From Sphingomonas sp. Leaf208 (lineage in GTDB: Bacteria; Pseudomonadota; Alphaproteobacteria; Sphingomonadales; Sphingomonadaceae), in contig NZ_LMKH01000023.1 in the NCBI RefSeq assembly GCF_001421415.1, forward strand, positions 444,725 to 508,724: a stretch of 64,000 nt of DNA, written 5' to 3'. The first letter of the stretch is position 1; every line of letters starts with the position of its first letter. Below the pieces are notes generated by a model. The model saw only the letters and a program-made list of their open reading frames with translations. It was not told the origin of the DNA and did not search any database. Positions 7,974 to 17,407 of this stretch are shown here, one piece after another. The position numbers and the translations under genes are program-made.

Positions 7974-9374
7974 GTGACCCGCCTCCGCCTCATCCCCCGC
8001 TCGCTCTTCGGCCGCATGCTCGCGATCGCCGCGTTCTCGACTGGAATCGCGCTGCTGTTCGCCGGCATCACGATCGGCCACGTCCTCGAACGCTTCGTCA
8101 CGCGCGGGCTCGACGAGCGCCTCGATGCGCAGGTCGCGGTGTTGGCGCGGGCTGTCCGCCCGGACGGTTCGCTCGACCGGATGCGCGCGATCGACCTGCC
8201 CGAGTTCGGCGAACCCGGGTCCGACTGGTCATGGCAGGTCGAAGGTCCCGCCGGTCGCTTCGATAGCGGCATTACCCCGCCCCCAACCGTTTCAAAGCCA
8301 GACCCAACCATTCCACCGCCGTCGCCCGCTCTACCTCGCAATGACGAGCGCCCACTTCCACCCGGCCCCGGCGGGCATGAAGACCATCAAATCCACCCTG
8401 GCGAAGCGCGCGATAGGAGCGGCGAGCGGCTGCACTCGCGCACCATGGACGTCGTCACGCCGCGCGGCACGGTGACGATCACAGCGATTGGCCCTCGCCG
8501 GATCGTCGAGGAGCCGTTGCGCGAGGCGATGATCCCGCTGCTCGGCTCGCTCGCCTTGCTTGGCGCCGGACTCGCGCTGGCGACGCTGGTGCAACTCCGC
8601 TTCGGCCTGCGCCCCCTGCGCGATCTCCGCACCTCACTCGCCGCCGTTCGGGCCGGCACCGAGCGCCACGTCCCCGACGACCAGCCCGGCGAACTGCAAC
8701 CGCTCGTCACCGAACTCAACGCACTGATCGACCAGAACGCGGCCGGGCTCGCGCACGCCCGCCAACACGTCGCCAATCTTGCGCACGGGCTGAAGACCCC
8801 CCTCGCCGCGCTCTCGCTCAAGCTAGCCGAAGCGAACGCCGACGCAGACGTCCGCGACATGGTCGACCAGATCGATCGGCGAGTCCGCCATCACCTCGGT
8901 CGCGCTCGCGCGGATGCGACCGGCGGCGCGCGCACCCGGATGCCGATCGCCCCCGCCGTCTCCGATCTCGTCGCGGTGTTGCGCCGCATCCACGCCGATC
9001 GCCCGATGACGGTCGACATCGCGATCCCCGACGACCTTGCCGTCGCAATCGACCCGCAGGACTTGGACGAGATGATCGGCAACCTCCTCGACAACGCTTG
9101 GCGTCACGCGCGCGCCGCGCTTTCGATCGCTGCGAACCCGATCGACGGCACGGTCACGCTGGAGATCGCCGACGACGGCCAAGGTCTCGACGACACGGCG
9201 ATGGCGCAAGCAGTCCTGCCCGGCCGTCGTCTCGACGAACGCGGCGACGGTCACGGCTTCGGCCTGTCGATCACCCGCGAGCTCGCCGAACTGAATGGGG
9301 GCACGGTGACGCTCGACCGTTCCCCCGTCCTCGGCGGCTTGTTAGTCCGCCTGACGCTACCTCAGCGCGGCTGA
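7974..9374 (+). CDS. Sensor histidine kinase (partner of the regulator at 7121)
   Basis: The 466-residue protein starts at GTG 7974. TM1 is at about 15-35, the periplasmic region at about 40-183, TM2 at about 185-207, HAMP follows, then HisKA with His271 in LAHGLKTPL. The ATPase has the N-box NLLDNAWRHA, G1 ADDGQGLD and G2 GHGFGLSIT. It senses an unknown periplasmic signal and phosphorylates the adjacent regulator. Residues about 101-145 form an odd proline-rich insert whose DNA includes a palindromic-repeat core (8334-8351), which suggests a repeat inserted in frame. Confidence 0.93.
   Translation: MTRLRLIPRSLFGRMLAIAAFSTGIALLFAGITIGHVLERFVTRGLDERLDAQVAVLARAVRPDGSLDRMRAIDLPEFGEPGSDWSWQVEGPAGRFDSGITPPPTVSKPDPTIPPPSPALPRNDERPLPPGPGGHEDHQIHPGEARDRSGERLHSRTMDVVTPRGTVTITAIGPRRIVEEPLREAMIPLLGSLALLGAGLALATLVQLRFGLRPLRDLRTSLAAVRAGTERHVPDDQPGELQPLVTELNALIDQNAAGLAHARQHVANLAHGLKTPLAALSLKLAEANADADVRDMVDQIDRRVRHHLGRARADATGGARTRMPIAPAVSDLVAVLRRIHADRPMTVDIAIPDDLAVAIDPQDLDEMIGNLLDNAWRHARAALSIAANPIDGTVTLEIADDGQGLDDTAMAQAVLPGRRLDERGDGHGFGLSITRELAELNGGTVTLDRSPVLGGLLVRLTLPQRG
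8334..8351. repeat. Possible repeat relic inside the kinase gene
   Basis: CCTCGCAATGACGAGCGC, read on the other strand as GCGCTCGTCATTGCGAGG, resembles the widespread intergenic GTCATTGCGAGG-type palindromic repeats. Here it is in frame and encodes LPRNDER within the proline-rich insert (8274-8410). Confidence 0.35.
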
Positions 9375-9376
9375 TT

Positions 9377-10372
9377 TCACAGTGCGCGGACGACGACCGG
9401 TGACGGCGATGCCTTAGCCAGCGTGTTGCGCAACGGCAGCGTGAACGGCGCCGCCTCGATCTCGAAAACGTCGCCCTCCAGGGTCGTAACGCCTTCGCTG
9501 AACGACAACGTCGCCGTCCCGAAGAAATGGACGTGAACGTCGCCGGGCCGGCGAAACAGGTCGTATTTGAAGTGATGCGCCTCGAGGTTAGCGATCGTGT
9601 GCGACATGTTCGCCTCGCCCGAGAGGAACGGCTTTTCCCAAAGCAACGCACCGTCGCGGTGGATGCGGCTCATGCCCTCGACATGGTCGGGAATTGGGCC
9701 GGTCAGCAATTCCGGACCCAACGCCGCCGGCCGCAGCTTCGAATGCGCGAGCCAGAGGTAATTGTGCCGCTCGGTCACGTGATCGCTGAACTCGTTGGCG
9801 AGACAGAGGCCAAGGCGGAACGGCGTACCGTCCGGACCGATCAGATAGATGCCGGCGAGTTCGGGCTCCTCGCCACCGTCCTGCGCGAACGCAGGGCTGG
9901 TAAGTGCGCCGCCGGGCCCGACCAGACCCGATCCGTCGCCCTTGTAGAACCATTCGGGCTGCTGACCCGTCTTGCCCGGCGCGGGTTTGCCGCCTGCAAC
10001 GCCGTCGAGGAACATGCGCATCGAATCCGTCAGCGTTTCGGCCGCGGCCGCAGCACGGTGCATCTTGTCGCGCCCTTCCGCAGAGCCGAGATGCGTCAGT
10101 CCGGTGCCGGTCATGATGAGATGTGCGGGATCGCCATGATCGATCGGCGACAGCAGGCGGCCGGCGGCAAGTTCGGCGGCGATGTCGACTGCCGCGCCGG
10201 TCCCGCACGCCCGAACCGCCGTCGCAAGATCGGTGCCCGCTTCGATCGCGCGCGCTGCGAGTTCGCGGACGCTGTCCACGCCCAGGACGAGGCTCGCACC
10301 CTCGTCGGTAGCGGCGATCACCGACCGCGTGCCGTCCGCTGCGCGATGCTGCAATAGGCGCAAACTGCTCAC
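9377..10372 (-). CDS. AraD1-family (FAH-like) sugar-acid enzyme
   Basis: The 331-residue protein starts at GTG 10372 with AGGAG nine bases upstream. It shows the features of the AraD1/GguC group of the FAH superfamily: GTGLTHLGSAEGRD, EWFYKGDG, GGEEPELAGIYLI with metal-binding acidic residues, and DVHVHFFGTATLSF. Members act on 2-keto-3-deoxy sugar acids in oxidative, non-phosphorylative sugar breakdown. It is convergent with the kinase gene (two bases between stops) and follows the sugar permease on the same strand. A GntR-like operator lies upstream. Confidence 0.88.
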   Translation of the reverse strand: MSSLRLLQHRAADGTRSVIAATDEGASLVLGVDSVRELAARAIEAGTDLATAVRACGTGAAVDIAAELAAGRLLSPIDHGDPAHLIMTGTGLTHLGSAEGRDKMHRAAAAAETLTDSMRMFLDGVAGGKPAPGKTGQQPEWFYKGDGSGLVGPGGALTSPAFAQDGGEEPELAGIYLIGPDGTPFRLGLCLANEFSDHVTERHNYLWLAHSKLRPAALGPELLTGPIPDHVEGMSRIHRDGALLWEKPFLSGEANMSHTIANLEAHHFKYDLFRRPGDVHVHFFGTATLSFSEGVTTLEGDVFEIEAAPFTLPLRNTLAKASPSPVVVRAL

Positions 10373-10500
10373 TTCTACTTCTCCTGCTAACGAGCGAAGA
10401 ACATACCCGATTACTCGGACTGATTACAGGCGCTAGCGATGCCGATCGTGCTACTTTCGACCTCGCTCAACTACGCAAGAGGCGCTAACCGGTCCGCTAA

Positions 10501-10511
10501 TTGTCAGACCA
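10501..10511. promoter_or_regulatory. Candidate GntR-type operator upstream of the AraD1 gene
   Basis: TTGTCAGACCA fits the FadR-subfamily pattern TNGTNNNACNA. It closely matches the site at 11931-11941 (TTGTCnGACnA). It lies 129 bases upstream of the AraD1 start in the 163-bp gap behind the permease gene. Confidence 0.45.
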
Positions 10512-10535
10512 CGATAATCCGAAAGTTTTCACCTT

Positions 10536-11858
10536 TTAGCGCGCCGCTTGTTCCGGCAACGCGTTGGTAGTCCGCGATCCCCACACCGCGTAGAACAACA
10601 CGTAGAGTTCGCACGCCGCGGTTAGCAGGAACGAGTTCTGGAGACCGTAGGTATCGGCGAGCCAGCCCTGGACGATGACCAGCGCGCCGCCTGCGATCGC
10701 CATGATGAGCAGGCCTGACCCTTCCTCGGTCAACGGTCCAAGCCCCTTGATCCCGAGCGTGAAGATCGTCGGGAACATGATCGAGTGGAACAGCCCGACG
10801 GAGATCAGCGCCCACATCGCGACATGCCCGGTGGTGAAGGTGGCAATGAGCATCACGACGCAGGCGCCAATGCTCGCAAACGCCAGCACGCGCTCGGCAG
10901 GGATCGTACGCATCACGACGCTGCCGATCAGCCGGCCGACCATCATCCCGCCCCACAGGATGAACAGGTAATGCGATGCCTCCTCGTGCGTCAGGTTGCC
11001 GATGTTCGGCTGGCTGACGAAGTTGATAAACAGATTGGCGACGCCGATCTCGGCTATCAGATAAATAAAGATCGCCGGGATGCCGAACACGAGGTTGCGA
11101 TGCGACCAGAGCGACTGGCCCTTGCGATCCGCCTTCGCCGAACGCTGCGTCGAAGACCCCATCGCCGGCAGCGGGAAGCGCGCGATCACGATCGCCAGCA
11201 CGACCAGCACGGCCGCGACGATCAGATAGGGCAGCACCACTGACTGCGCGTCGGCAATCCGCTCGGCCTGCGTCAGCACCGCGGTTGAACCGGCGGCGGC
11301 CGTGCCGGAGGTCGAACGACCCAGGATCAGATACCCACCGAACAGCGGCGCGAGTGTCGCACCCGCCGAATTGAACGCCTGCACCAGGTTCAGCCGCGAC
11401 GACGCGGTCTCAGGCGGACCGACGACGGCGACGTAGGGATTCGCCGCAACCTGCAGCAGCGTGATGCCACTCGCGATCACGAACAGCGCGACCAGCGTGA
11501 CGCCGTAGGAGGGCAGCCGCGCGGCGGGCACCATCATCAACGCACCGACCGCCATCAGGCCAAGCCCGAACACCATCGCCCGCTGATACCCGACCCGCTC
11601 GATCAGCTTGGCGGACGGGATCGAGGCGAAGAAATAGGCGATGAACCAGACGCTCTCGATCAGCGTCGTCTGTGTATAGCTGAGGTCGAACACGCTGCGC
11701 AGATGCGGCAGCAGCGTGTTGTTGATGACCGTGATGAAGCCCCACATGAAGAACAGGCTGGCGAGCAACGTGAGCGCGGATCGATAGCTCGGCGCGCCTC
11801 CCGCGGCATGCACCACTCCAGCGTTAACGGGCTTTTGCGTCTGTATCGGCATCGCCAT
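10536..11858 (-). CDS. MFS sugar permease, FucP/glucose-galactose type
   Basis: The 440-residue protein starts at ATG 11858 behind GGAGGATG. Twelve hydrophobic segments are visible. FFMWGFITVINNTLLPHLR near residue 37 and QVAANPYVAVVGP near residue 130 are typical of the fucose permease/glucose-galactose:H+ symporter group. It probably imports the sugar handled by the mutarotase, dehydratase and AraD1 protein around it. It is divergent from the mutarotase gene, with a palindromic operator between them. Confidence 0.92.
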   Translation of the reverse strand: MAMPIQTQKPVNAGVVHAAGGAPSYRSALTLLASLFFMWGFITVINNTLLPHLRSVFDLSYTQTTLIESVWFIAYFFASIPSAKLIERVGYQRAMVFGLGLMAVGALMMVPAARLPSYGVTLVALFVIASGITLLQVAANPYVAVVGPPETASSRLNLVQAFNSAGATLAPLFGGYLILGRSTSGTAAAGSTAVLTQAERIADAQSVVLPYLIVAAVLVVLAIVIARFPLPAMGSSTQRSAKADRKGQSLWSHRNLVFGIPAIFIYLIAEIGVANLFINFVSQPNIGNLTHEEASHYLFILWGGMMVGRLIGSVVMRTIPAERVLAFASIGACVVMLIATFTTGHVAMWALISVGLFHSIMFPTIFTLGIKGLGPLTEEGSGLLIMAIAGGALVIVQGWLADTYGLQNSFLLTAACELYVLFYAVWGSRTTNALPEQAAR

Positions 11859-11927
11859 AGTCGTTTCATCCTCCGTGCCCTGTCGGTGACTGCAACAGTC
11901 TTTTCCCGCAAGGCTTGCCCAGAAATA

Positions 11928-11942
11928 TATTGTCCGACTATA
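11928..11942. promoter_or_regulatory. Candidate GntR-type operator between permease and mutarotase
   Basis: TATTGTCCGACTATA is an almost perfect palindrome around the central C (one mismatched pair) with the TNGTNNNACNA core. It sits in the AT-rich divergent promoter region, 70 bases from the permease start and 53 from the mutarotase start, so one regulator could control both directions. Confidence 0.55.
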
Positions 11943-11994
11943 TAGCCACACAAGGCGCGTCAACGGCGTCGGACGAATAAGGACGGGAACCGGA

Positions 11995-13140
11995 ATGCGC
12001 GCAATCACAAAGTCGGGGATCATCGTGGCAACCTTGCTGGCAGCGCTTTCGGCGCACGCAGCCGACGCGGCAGAGGCGAAGCGCACGCCTGCCGGTACGC
12101 TCAAGGACGGTACCGCGATCGAGGCCGTAACGCTCAGCAACGCGCATGGCGTCTCCGCGCGCATCCTGTCGTACGGCGCGACGCTGCAATCGCTGATGGG
12201 CCCGGACCGCAACGGAAAGATCGCCGACGTCATGCTCGGCTATGACGATCTCGCCTCCTACGTCGACCATCCCAATTTCTTTGGCGTGACGGTCGGCCGT
12301 TTCGCCAATCGCATCGCCGGTGGCCGCTTCACGCTGGACGGCAAGGCGTACCAGTTGCCGCTCAACGACAAGGTCAATTCGCTGCACGGCGGCGGCAAGG
12401 GCTTCGACAAGGTCGCCTGGAAGATCGTCTCGGCGACGAACGGCCCGACCGCGACGCTCGTGCTGGGCTACCGCAGCCCGGACGGCGATTCCGGCTATCC
12501 CGGCAACCTCGACGTCACCGTCACCTATACGCTCGACGAAGCCGGCAATCTCGGCATTGCGTATGACGCGAAGACCGACAAGCCGACGATCGCCAACATG
12601 ACCAACCACGGCATCTTCGATCTCGGTGGTGAAGGCTCGGCGATGGGCGCGTACGGCCACCGGCTGACGATCCCCGCCAAGGCGATCACGCCGGTCGACG
12701 ACAAGCTGATCCCGACCGGTACGCTCCAGCCCGTCGCCGGCACGGTGTTCGATTTCCGAAACGGCCGCATCGTCGGCGAGGGCATCCGCGATGGTCGCGA
12801 CCAGCAGATCCGCTACGGCCATGGCTATGACCATAATTTCGCGCTCGACAAGGGTCTGACCGCCAAGCCCGAACTGGCCGCGCGGCTGGAGGATCCTGTC
12901 TCGGGCCGCGTGCTCGAAGTCCTGACGACCGAGCCCGGTGTGCAGTTCTATACGGGCAATTTCCTGGACGGCACGTTCATCGGCAAGAAGGGCCATCTGT
13001 ACCGGATGGGCGACGGCATCGCGCTCGAACCACAGAAATTCCCCGATGCGCCCAACAAGCCGAACTTCGTTTCCGCGCGTGTCGATCCGGGCAAGCCGTA
13101 TCATCACGCGATGATCTACCGCCTTTCCGTCGCCCGCTGA
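11995..13140 (+). CDS. Aldose 1-epimerase (mutarotase), exported
   Basis: The 381-residue protein has a signal peptide (IIVATLLAALSAHAADA, about residues 8-25) and a galactose-mutarotase fold. VGRFANRIAGGRF, NSLHGGGKGFDK, catalytic His in MTNHGIFDLGG and catalytic Glu in TTEPGVQFYTGN are visible. It interconverts alpha and beta anomers of sugars such as arabinose, xylose, glucose or galactose in the periplasm before uptake. It is followed after 24 bases by the sugar-acid dehydratase. Confidence 0.93.
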   Translation: MRAITKSGIIVATLLAALSAHAADAAEAKRTPAGTLKDGTAIEAVTLSNAHGVSARILSYGATLQSLMGPDRNGKIADVMLGYDDLASYVDHPNFFGVTVGRFANRIAGGRFTLDGKAYQLPLNDKVNSLHGGGKGFDKVAWKIVSATNGPTATLVLGYRSPDGDSGYPGNLDVTVTYTLDEAGNLGIAYDAKTDKPTIANMTNHGIFDLGGEGSAMGAYGHRLTIPAKAITPVDDKLIPTGTLQPVAGTVFDFRNGRIVGEGIRDGRDQQIRYGHGYDHNFALDKGLTAKPELAARLEDPVSGRVLEVLTTEPGVQFYTGNFLDGTFIGKKGHLYRMGDGIALEPQKFPDAPNKPNFVSARVDPGKPYHHAMIYRLSVAR

Positions 13141-13164
13141 TATTCGATCTCCAGAAAGCTCCTC

Positions 13165-14955
13165 ATGACCGACATGCCTAAGCTCCGCTCGCGCGCGTGG
13201 TTCGACAACCCCGAGAACATCGACATGACCGCGCTCTATCTGGAGCGCTATCTGAACTTCGGGCTTAGCCTGGAGGAACTGCGCTCGGGCAAGCCGATCA
13301 TCGGCATCGCGCAGACCGGCAGCGACCTGTCGCCGTGCAATCGCCACCATCTCGTGCTCGCCGAACGCCTGCGCGAGGGCATCCGCGAAGCCGGGGGGAT
13401 CGCGCTCGAATTCCCGGTCCATCCGATCCAGGAAACCGGCAAGCGCCCGACCGCCGGGCTCGACCGCAACCTCGCTTATCTGGCGCTGGTCGAGGTACTG
13501 TACGGCTATCCGCTCGACGGCGTCGTGCTGACGATCGGCTGCGACAAGACCACGCCAGCGTGTTTGATGGCGGCGGCGACCGTGAACATCCCGGCGATCG
13601 CGCTATCCGTGGGCCCAATGCTCAACGGTTGGCACAAGGGCGAGCGGACCGGTTCGGGGACGATCGTCTGGAAGGCGCGCGAGCTGCTCGCGACCGGCGC
13701 GATCGACGACGAAGGCTTCATCAAGCTCGTCGCGTCGTCCGCGCCCTCGACCGGCTATTGCAACACGATGGGCACCGCGACGACGATGAACAGCCTTGCC
13801 GAAGCGCTCGGCATGCAGTTGCCCGGCTCGGCGGCGATCCCCGCGCCGTACCGTGACCGCCAGGAGGTCGCGTACAAGACCGGCAAGCGGATCGTCGACA
13901 TGGTTTCGGAAGACCTGAAGCCGTCGGACATCCTGACCAAGGAGGCGTTCCACAACGCGATCGTCGTCAATTCGGCGATCGGCGGGTCGACCAACGCACC
14001 GATCCACTTGGCCGCGATCGCGCGCCATATCGGTGTCGATCTGCCGATCGACGACTGGCAGACGCACGGCCACAAGGTGCCGCTGATGGTCAATCTTCAG
14101 CCCGCCGGAGAATATCTCGGCGAGGATTATTATCATGCCGGCGGCGTGCCTGCGGTGGTCGCCGAGCTGATGAAGCAGGGCCTGATCCACGAGGACGCCA
14201 TGACCGCGAACGGCAAGTCGATCGGCGACAATTGCCGGACCGCGACGATCGAGGACGAGCGCGTCATCCGCCCGTTCGCGACGCCGCTGCTGGAGGATGC
14301 CGGGTTCATCGTGCTGCGCGGCAATTTGTTCGACTCGGCGATCATGAAGACCAGCGTGATCTCGCCAGAGTTCCGCGAACGGTATCTGTCCAACCCGGAC
14401 GATCTCGAGGCATTCGAGGGCCCCGCGGTCGTGTTCGACGGGCCTGAGGATTATCACCACCGGATCGACGATCCGTCGCTCGGGATCACCACCGACACGT
14501 TGCTGTTCATGCGTGGCGCGGGGCCGATCGGGTATCCGGGTGCGGCCGAGGTCGTCAACATGCGGCCGCCGGCGTATCTGATCCGTGAGGGCGTCCATGC
14601 CCTCCCCTGCATCGGCGACGGTCGGCAGTCGGGGACGTCGGGCTCGCCCTCGATCCTCAACGCCTCGCCTGAGGCGGCGGCGATGGGTGGGCTTGCGCTG
14701 ATCCGGACCGGCGACCGGGTTCGCATCGATCTCGCCAAGGGTAGCGCCAACGTGCTGATCTCCGACGAGGAGCTTGCCGAACGTCGTCGTTCGCTGACCG
14801 AGTCGGGTGGCTATGCCTTCCCCCGCTCGCAGACGCCGTGGCAGGAAATCCAGCGCGCCACGGTCGGCCAGATGGAGACCGGTGCGATTCTCGAAGGTGC
14901 CGAGAAGTACCAGCGGATCGCGCAGACGATGGGCCTACCGCGCGACAATCACTGA
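13165..14955 (+). CDS. IlvD/Edd-family aldonate dehydratase (pentonate type)
   Basis: The 596-residue protein has the three iron-sulfur ligand cysteines expected in this family: [10 protein letters not shown] (about residue 55), [13 protein letters not shown] (about 125-135) and [15 protein letters not shown] (about 195). [16 protein letters not shown] and [13 protein letters not shown] are also typical. Length and motifs fit arabonate/xylonate dehydratases rather than dihydroxy-acid dehydratase. It would convert an aldonate to a 2-keto-3-deoxy acid, the substrate class of AraD1 proteins. Its 3' end overlaps the convergent MaoC gene by 7 bases. Confidence 0.9.
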   Translation: MTDMPKLRSRAWFDNPENIDMTALYLERYLNFGLSLEELRSGKPIIGIAQTGSDLSPCNRHHLVLAERLREGIREAGGIALEFPVHPIQETGKRPTAGLDRNLAYLALVEVLYGYPLDGVVLTIGCDKTTPACLMAAATVNIPAIALSVGPMLNGWHKGERTGSGTIVWKARELLATGAIDDEGFIKLVASSAPSTGYCNTMGTATTMNSLAEALGMQLPGSAAIPAPYRDRQEVAYKTGKRIVDMVSEDLKPSDILTKEAFHNAIVVNSAIGGSTNAPIHLAAIARHIGVDLPIDDWQTHGHKVPLMVNLQPAGEYLGEDYYHAGGVPAVVAELMKQGLIHEDAMTANGKSIGDNCRTATIEDERVIRPFATPLLEDAGFIVLRGNLFDSAIMKTSVISPEFRERYLSNPDDLEAFEGPAVVFDGPEDYHHRIDDPSLGITTDTLLFMRGAGPIGYPGAAEVVNMRPPAYLIREGVHALPCIGDGRQSGTSGSPSILNASPEAAAMGGLALIRTGDRVRIDLAKGSANVLISDEELAERRRSLTESGGYAFPRSQTPWQEIQRATVGQMETGAILEGAEKYQRIAQTMGLPRDNH

Positions 14956-15410
14956 GGAGGACTTGCGCGCCGCTCGATCAGGGCGGTGCGCAGGCATTGG
15001 CAGACGATCTCGTCGCGCTGGTTGATCAGCCGGTGCGTGAAGGTGACGATGCCCGCGTTGGGGCGCGACTTGCTCGACTTCAGCTCGGTAACTTCGGTCT
15101 GGCAGCGCATCGTGTCGCCGATGAACACGGGCTTCGGATGCACCAGCTTGTCGTAGCCGAGGTTCGCGACGAGCGTGCCGAGCGTCGTCTCGCCGACCGA
15201 CAGCCCGACCATCAGCGCGAAGGTGAAGGTGCCGTTGACGAGGATCCGGCCGAACTCACTCGCCTTCGCCACCTCGATGTCGAGGTGGAGCGGCTGCGGG
15301 TTATGAGTCATCGTCGAGAACAGGAGGTTGTCCGTCTCCGTCACCGTGCGGCGGATCTCGTGCTCGATCCGGTCGCCGATGCTCCAGTCGTCGAAATAGC
15401 GGCCGGCCAT
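14949..15410 (-). CDS. MaoC-family dehydratase (hot-dog fold)
   Basis: The 153-residue protein starts at ATG 15410, overlapping the carboxylase stop codon (TAATG). [13 protein letters not shown] at the N-terminus and HNPQPLHLD, with the catalytic Asp/His region of (R)-specific enoyl-CoA hydratases, place it in the MaoC family. It probably hydrates an enoyl-CoA made in the acyl-CoA pathway of this operon. It is the last gene of the cluster and converges with the dehydratase gene, overlapping it by 7 bases. Confidence 0.9.
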   Translation of the reverse strand: MAGRYFDDWSIGDRIEHEIRRTVTETDNLLFSTMTHNPQPLHLDIEVAKASEFGRILVNGTFTFALMVGLSVGETTLGTLVANLGYDKLVHPKPVFIGDTMRCQTEVTELKSSKSRPNAGIVTFTHRLINQRDEIVCQCLRTALIERRASPPQ

Positions 15411-17248
15411 TAGGAATCCTTCTCGATGCGGACGAGCATGGTGCCCTCGGTCACCTGCCCGCCCTCGATGGCGTTGAGGTCCGCGACAATGCCGTCGAAC
15501 GGCGCCGTCAGGGAGTGCTCCATCTTCATCGCCTCGAGCGTGACGAGCTTCTGGCCCTTGGCGACGGTATCGCCCGCTGCCACGTCGACCGCGATGATCC
15601 GACCAGGCATCGGTGACAGGATCGCGCCGTCCGCTGCTCCGCCCGCAGCGACACCAGACGCTCGCCAAGGCTTGAGCTGCCAGGTCTGGCCGGCTTCGGA
15701 GATCAGGACGTCTTCGAACGCCGACGTAGTTCCGGCCTGTCCGTCGAGATCGACCTCGACCGGTTCGCCGTCCAGCAGGAATGTCGCAGTACGGCGCGAC
15801 AAGGCATTGAGACGGAAGCCCGAGATCGGATCGGTGGAGACGAGTGCGCCTGCGGCGTCGGCCAACGCCTCTTCGGTCGGGTGCGTCGGCGGCATGAGCG
15901 CGTCGCCTTCGCGGGCGATCAGACCGGTGTCGAGCGTGCCCGCCACGAAGTCGGGATGGTCGAGCGCCTCGACGAGGAACCCCGCGTTTGAGCGTACCGG
16001 CCAGACGACCGCACCGTCTAGCGCATATGCCAAGGCCTCGCGCGCAGTCTCTCTGTCTTCGCCACAGGCGATGACCTTGGCGATCATCGGGTCGTAGAAC
16101 GGCGAGATTTCAGCGCCCTCCTCTACCCCGGTATCGACGCGGGCGGTGGTGCCGAGATCGAAACGTTCGAGCGTTCCGATCGACGGGAGGAACCCCTTGG
16201 CGGGATCTTCCGCATATAAACGCGCTTCCATCGCCCAGCCGTCGATCGCCAGTTCGTCCTGCCGCTTGGGCAAGGGCTCGCCCGACGCGACGCGGAGTTG
16301 CCATTCGACGAGGTCCTGGCCGGTGATCTCTTCGGTCACCGGGTGCTCGACCTGGAGCCGGGTGTTCATTTCCATGAACCAGATGCGGTCGGCGTGGAGG
16401 CCTTCGCTGGCGTCGGCGATGAACTCGATCGTGCCGGCGCCGACGTAATCGACCGCCTTGGCCGCCTTGACCGCTGCGGCGCAGATCGCTTCGCGGGTGG
16501 CGGCGTCCATACCGGGTGCGGGGGCTTCCTCGATCACCTTTTGGTGGCGGCGCTGGAGCGAGCAGTCGCGTTCGAACAAATGGACGACGTTGCCGTGGCC
16601 GTCGCCGAAGACCTGCACCTCGATATGGCGCGGCGAGAGGATGTATTTCTCGATCAGAACGTCGGTGTTGCCGAACGACGAGGCCGCCTCGCGCTGGCAC
16701 GAGAGGAGCGCGTCGGCGAACTCTGCGGCCGTATCGACGCGGCGCATGCCCTTGCCGCCGCCGCCTGCGACTGCCTTGATCAGGACGGGGTAGCCGATCG
16801 CGTCGGCCTCCGTCTTCAGACGCTCGGGGGACTGGTCCTCGCCGAGATAGCCGGGCGTGACTGGTACGCCGGCGGCGATCATGCGCTGTTTCGCGGCGTC
16901 CTTCAGGCCCATCGCGCGGATGCTGTCGGGGTTCGGACCGACCCAGATCAGTCCAGCGTCGAGCACCGCTTGGGCGAAGTCGGCATTCTCGGACAGGAAG
17001 CCGTAGCCGGGGTGGATAGCCTCGGCCCCGGTGTCGAGCGCGGCGGCGATGATGCGGTCGCCGACGAGGTAGCTCTCGCGCGCCGGGGAGGCGCCGATGT
17101 GCACCGCTTCGTCGGCCTGGCGGACGTGGAGTGCGTTCGCGTCGGCGTCCGAATAGACCGCGATCGTGCGAATGCCGAGCGCCCTTGCGGTGCGGATGAT
17201 GCGGCAGGCGATCTCGCCGCGATTGGCGATCAGGAGGGACTCGATCAT
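15410..17248 (-). CDS. Biotin carboxylase/BCCP alpha subunit (methylcrotonyl- or propionyl-CoA type)
   Basis: The 612-residue protein (start MIESLLIANRGEIA at 17248) has the biotin carboxylase N-domain, the ATP-grasp glycine loop KAVAGGGGKGMR (near residue 160), the carboxylase motif MEMNTRLQVEHPVTE, and a C-terminal biotinyl domain with LEAMKMEHSL carrying the biotin lysine. It carboxylates biotin with ATP and bicarbonate and passes CO2 to the carboxyltransferase encoded at 17895-19496. With the adjacent acyl-CoA dehydrogenase, 3-methylcrotonyl-CoA is the likeliest substrate. Confidence 0.93.
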   Translation of the reverse strand: MIESLLIANRGEIACRIIRTARALGIRTIAVYSDADANALHVRQADEAVHIGASPARESYLVGDRIIAAALDTGAEAIHPGYGFLSENADFAQAVLDAGLIWVGPNPDSIRAMGLKDAAKQRMIAAGVPVTPGYLGEDQSPERLKTEADAIGYPVLIKAVAGGGGKGMRRVDTAAEFADALLSCQREAASSFGNTDVLIEKYILSPRHIEVQVFGDGHGNVVHLFERDCSLQRRHQKVIEEAPAPGMDAATREAICAAAVKAAKAVDYVGAGTIEFIADASEGLHADRIWFMEMNTRLQVEHPVTEEITGQDLVEWQLRVASGEPLPKRQDELAIDGWAMEARLYAEDPAKGFLPSIGTLERFDLGTTARVDTGVEEGAEISPFYDPMIAKVIACGEDRETAREALAYALDGAVVWPVRSNAGFLVEALDHPDFVAGTLDTGLIAREGDALMPPTHPTEEALADAAGALVSTDPISGFRLNALSRRTATFLLDGEPVEVDLDGQAGTTSAFEDVLISEAGQTWQLKPWRASGVAAGGAADGAILSPMPGRIIAVDVAAGDTVAKGQKLVTLEAMKMEHSLTAPFDGIVADLNAIEGGQVTEGTMLVRIEKDS

Positions 17249-17407
17249 CGATTCGCTCCGCGGAAGTGCACAAAGTGCAGACGCTCCAGCGATGTGCACA
17301 TCGGGCTTGAAAGCCCCTCGACGGCAGGAAGATCGGCAGAAAGGATCGACTGGTTCATCATGGTCATCCCGGCATAAGCCGATGCGGGCGGTGTAGGACA
17401 GGCCATG

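Noticed and set aside
11938..13422. Long open frame on the minus strand opposite the mutarotase and dehydratase genes
   Set aside because: It mirrors two well-recognised plus-strand genes, has no protein-family look, and reflects the high GC content. Similar mirror frames at 30708-32249 and 35419-37563 were dropped for the same reason.
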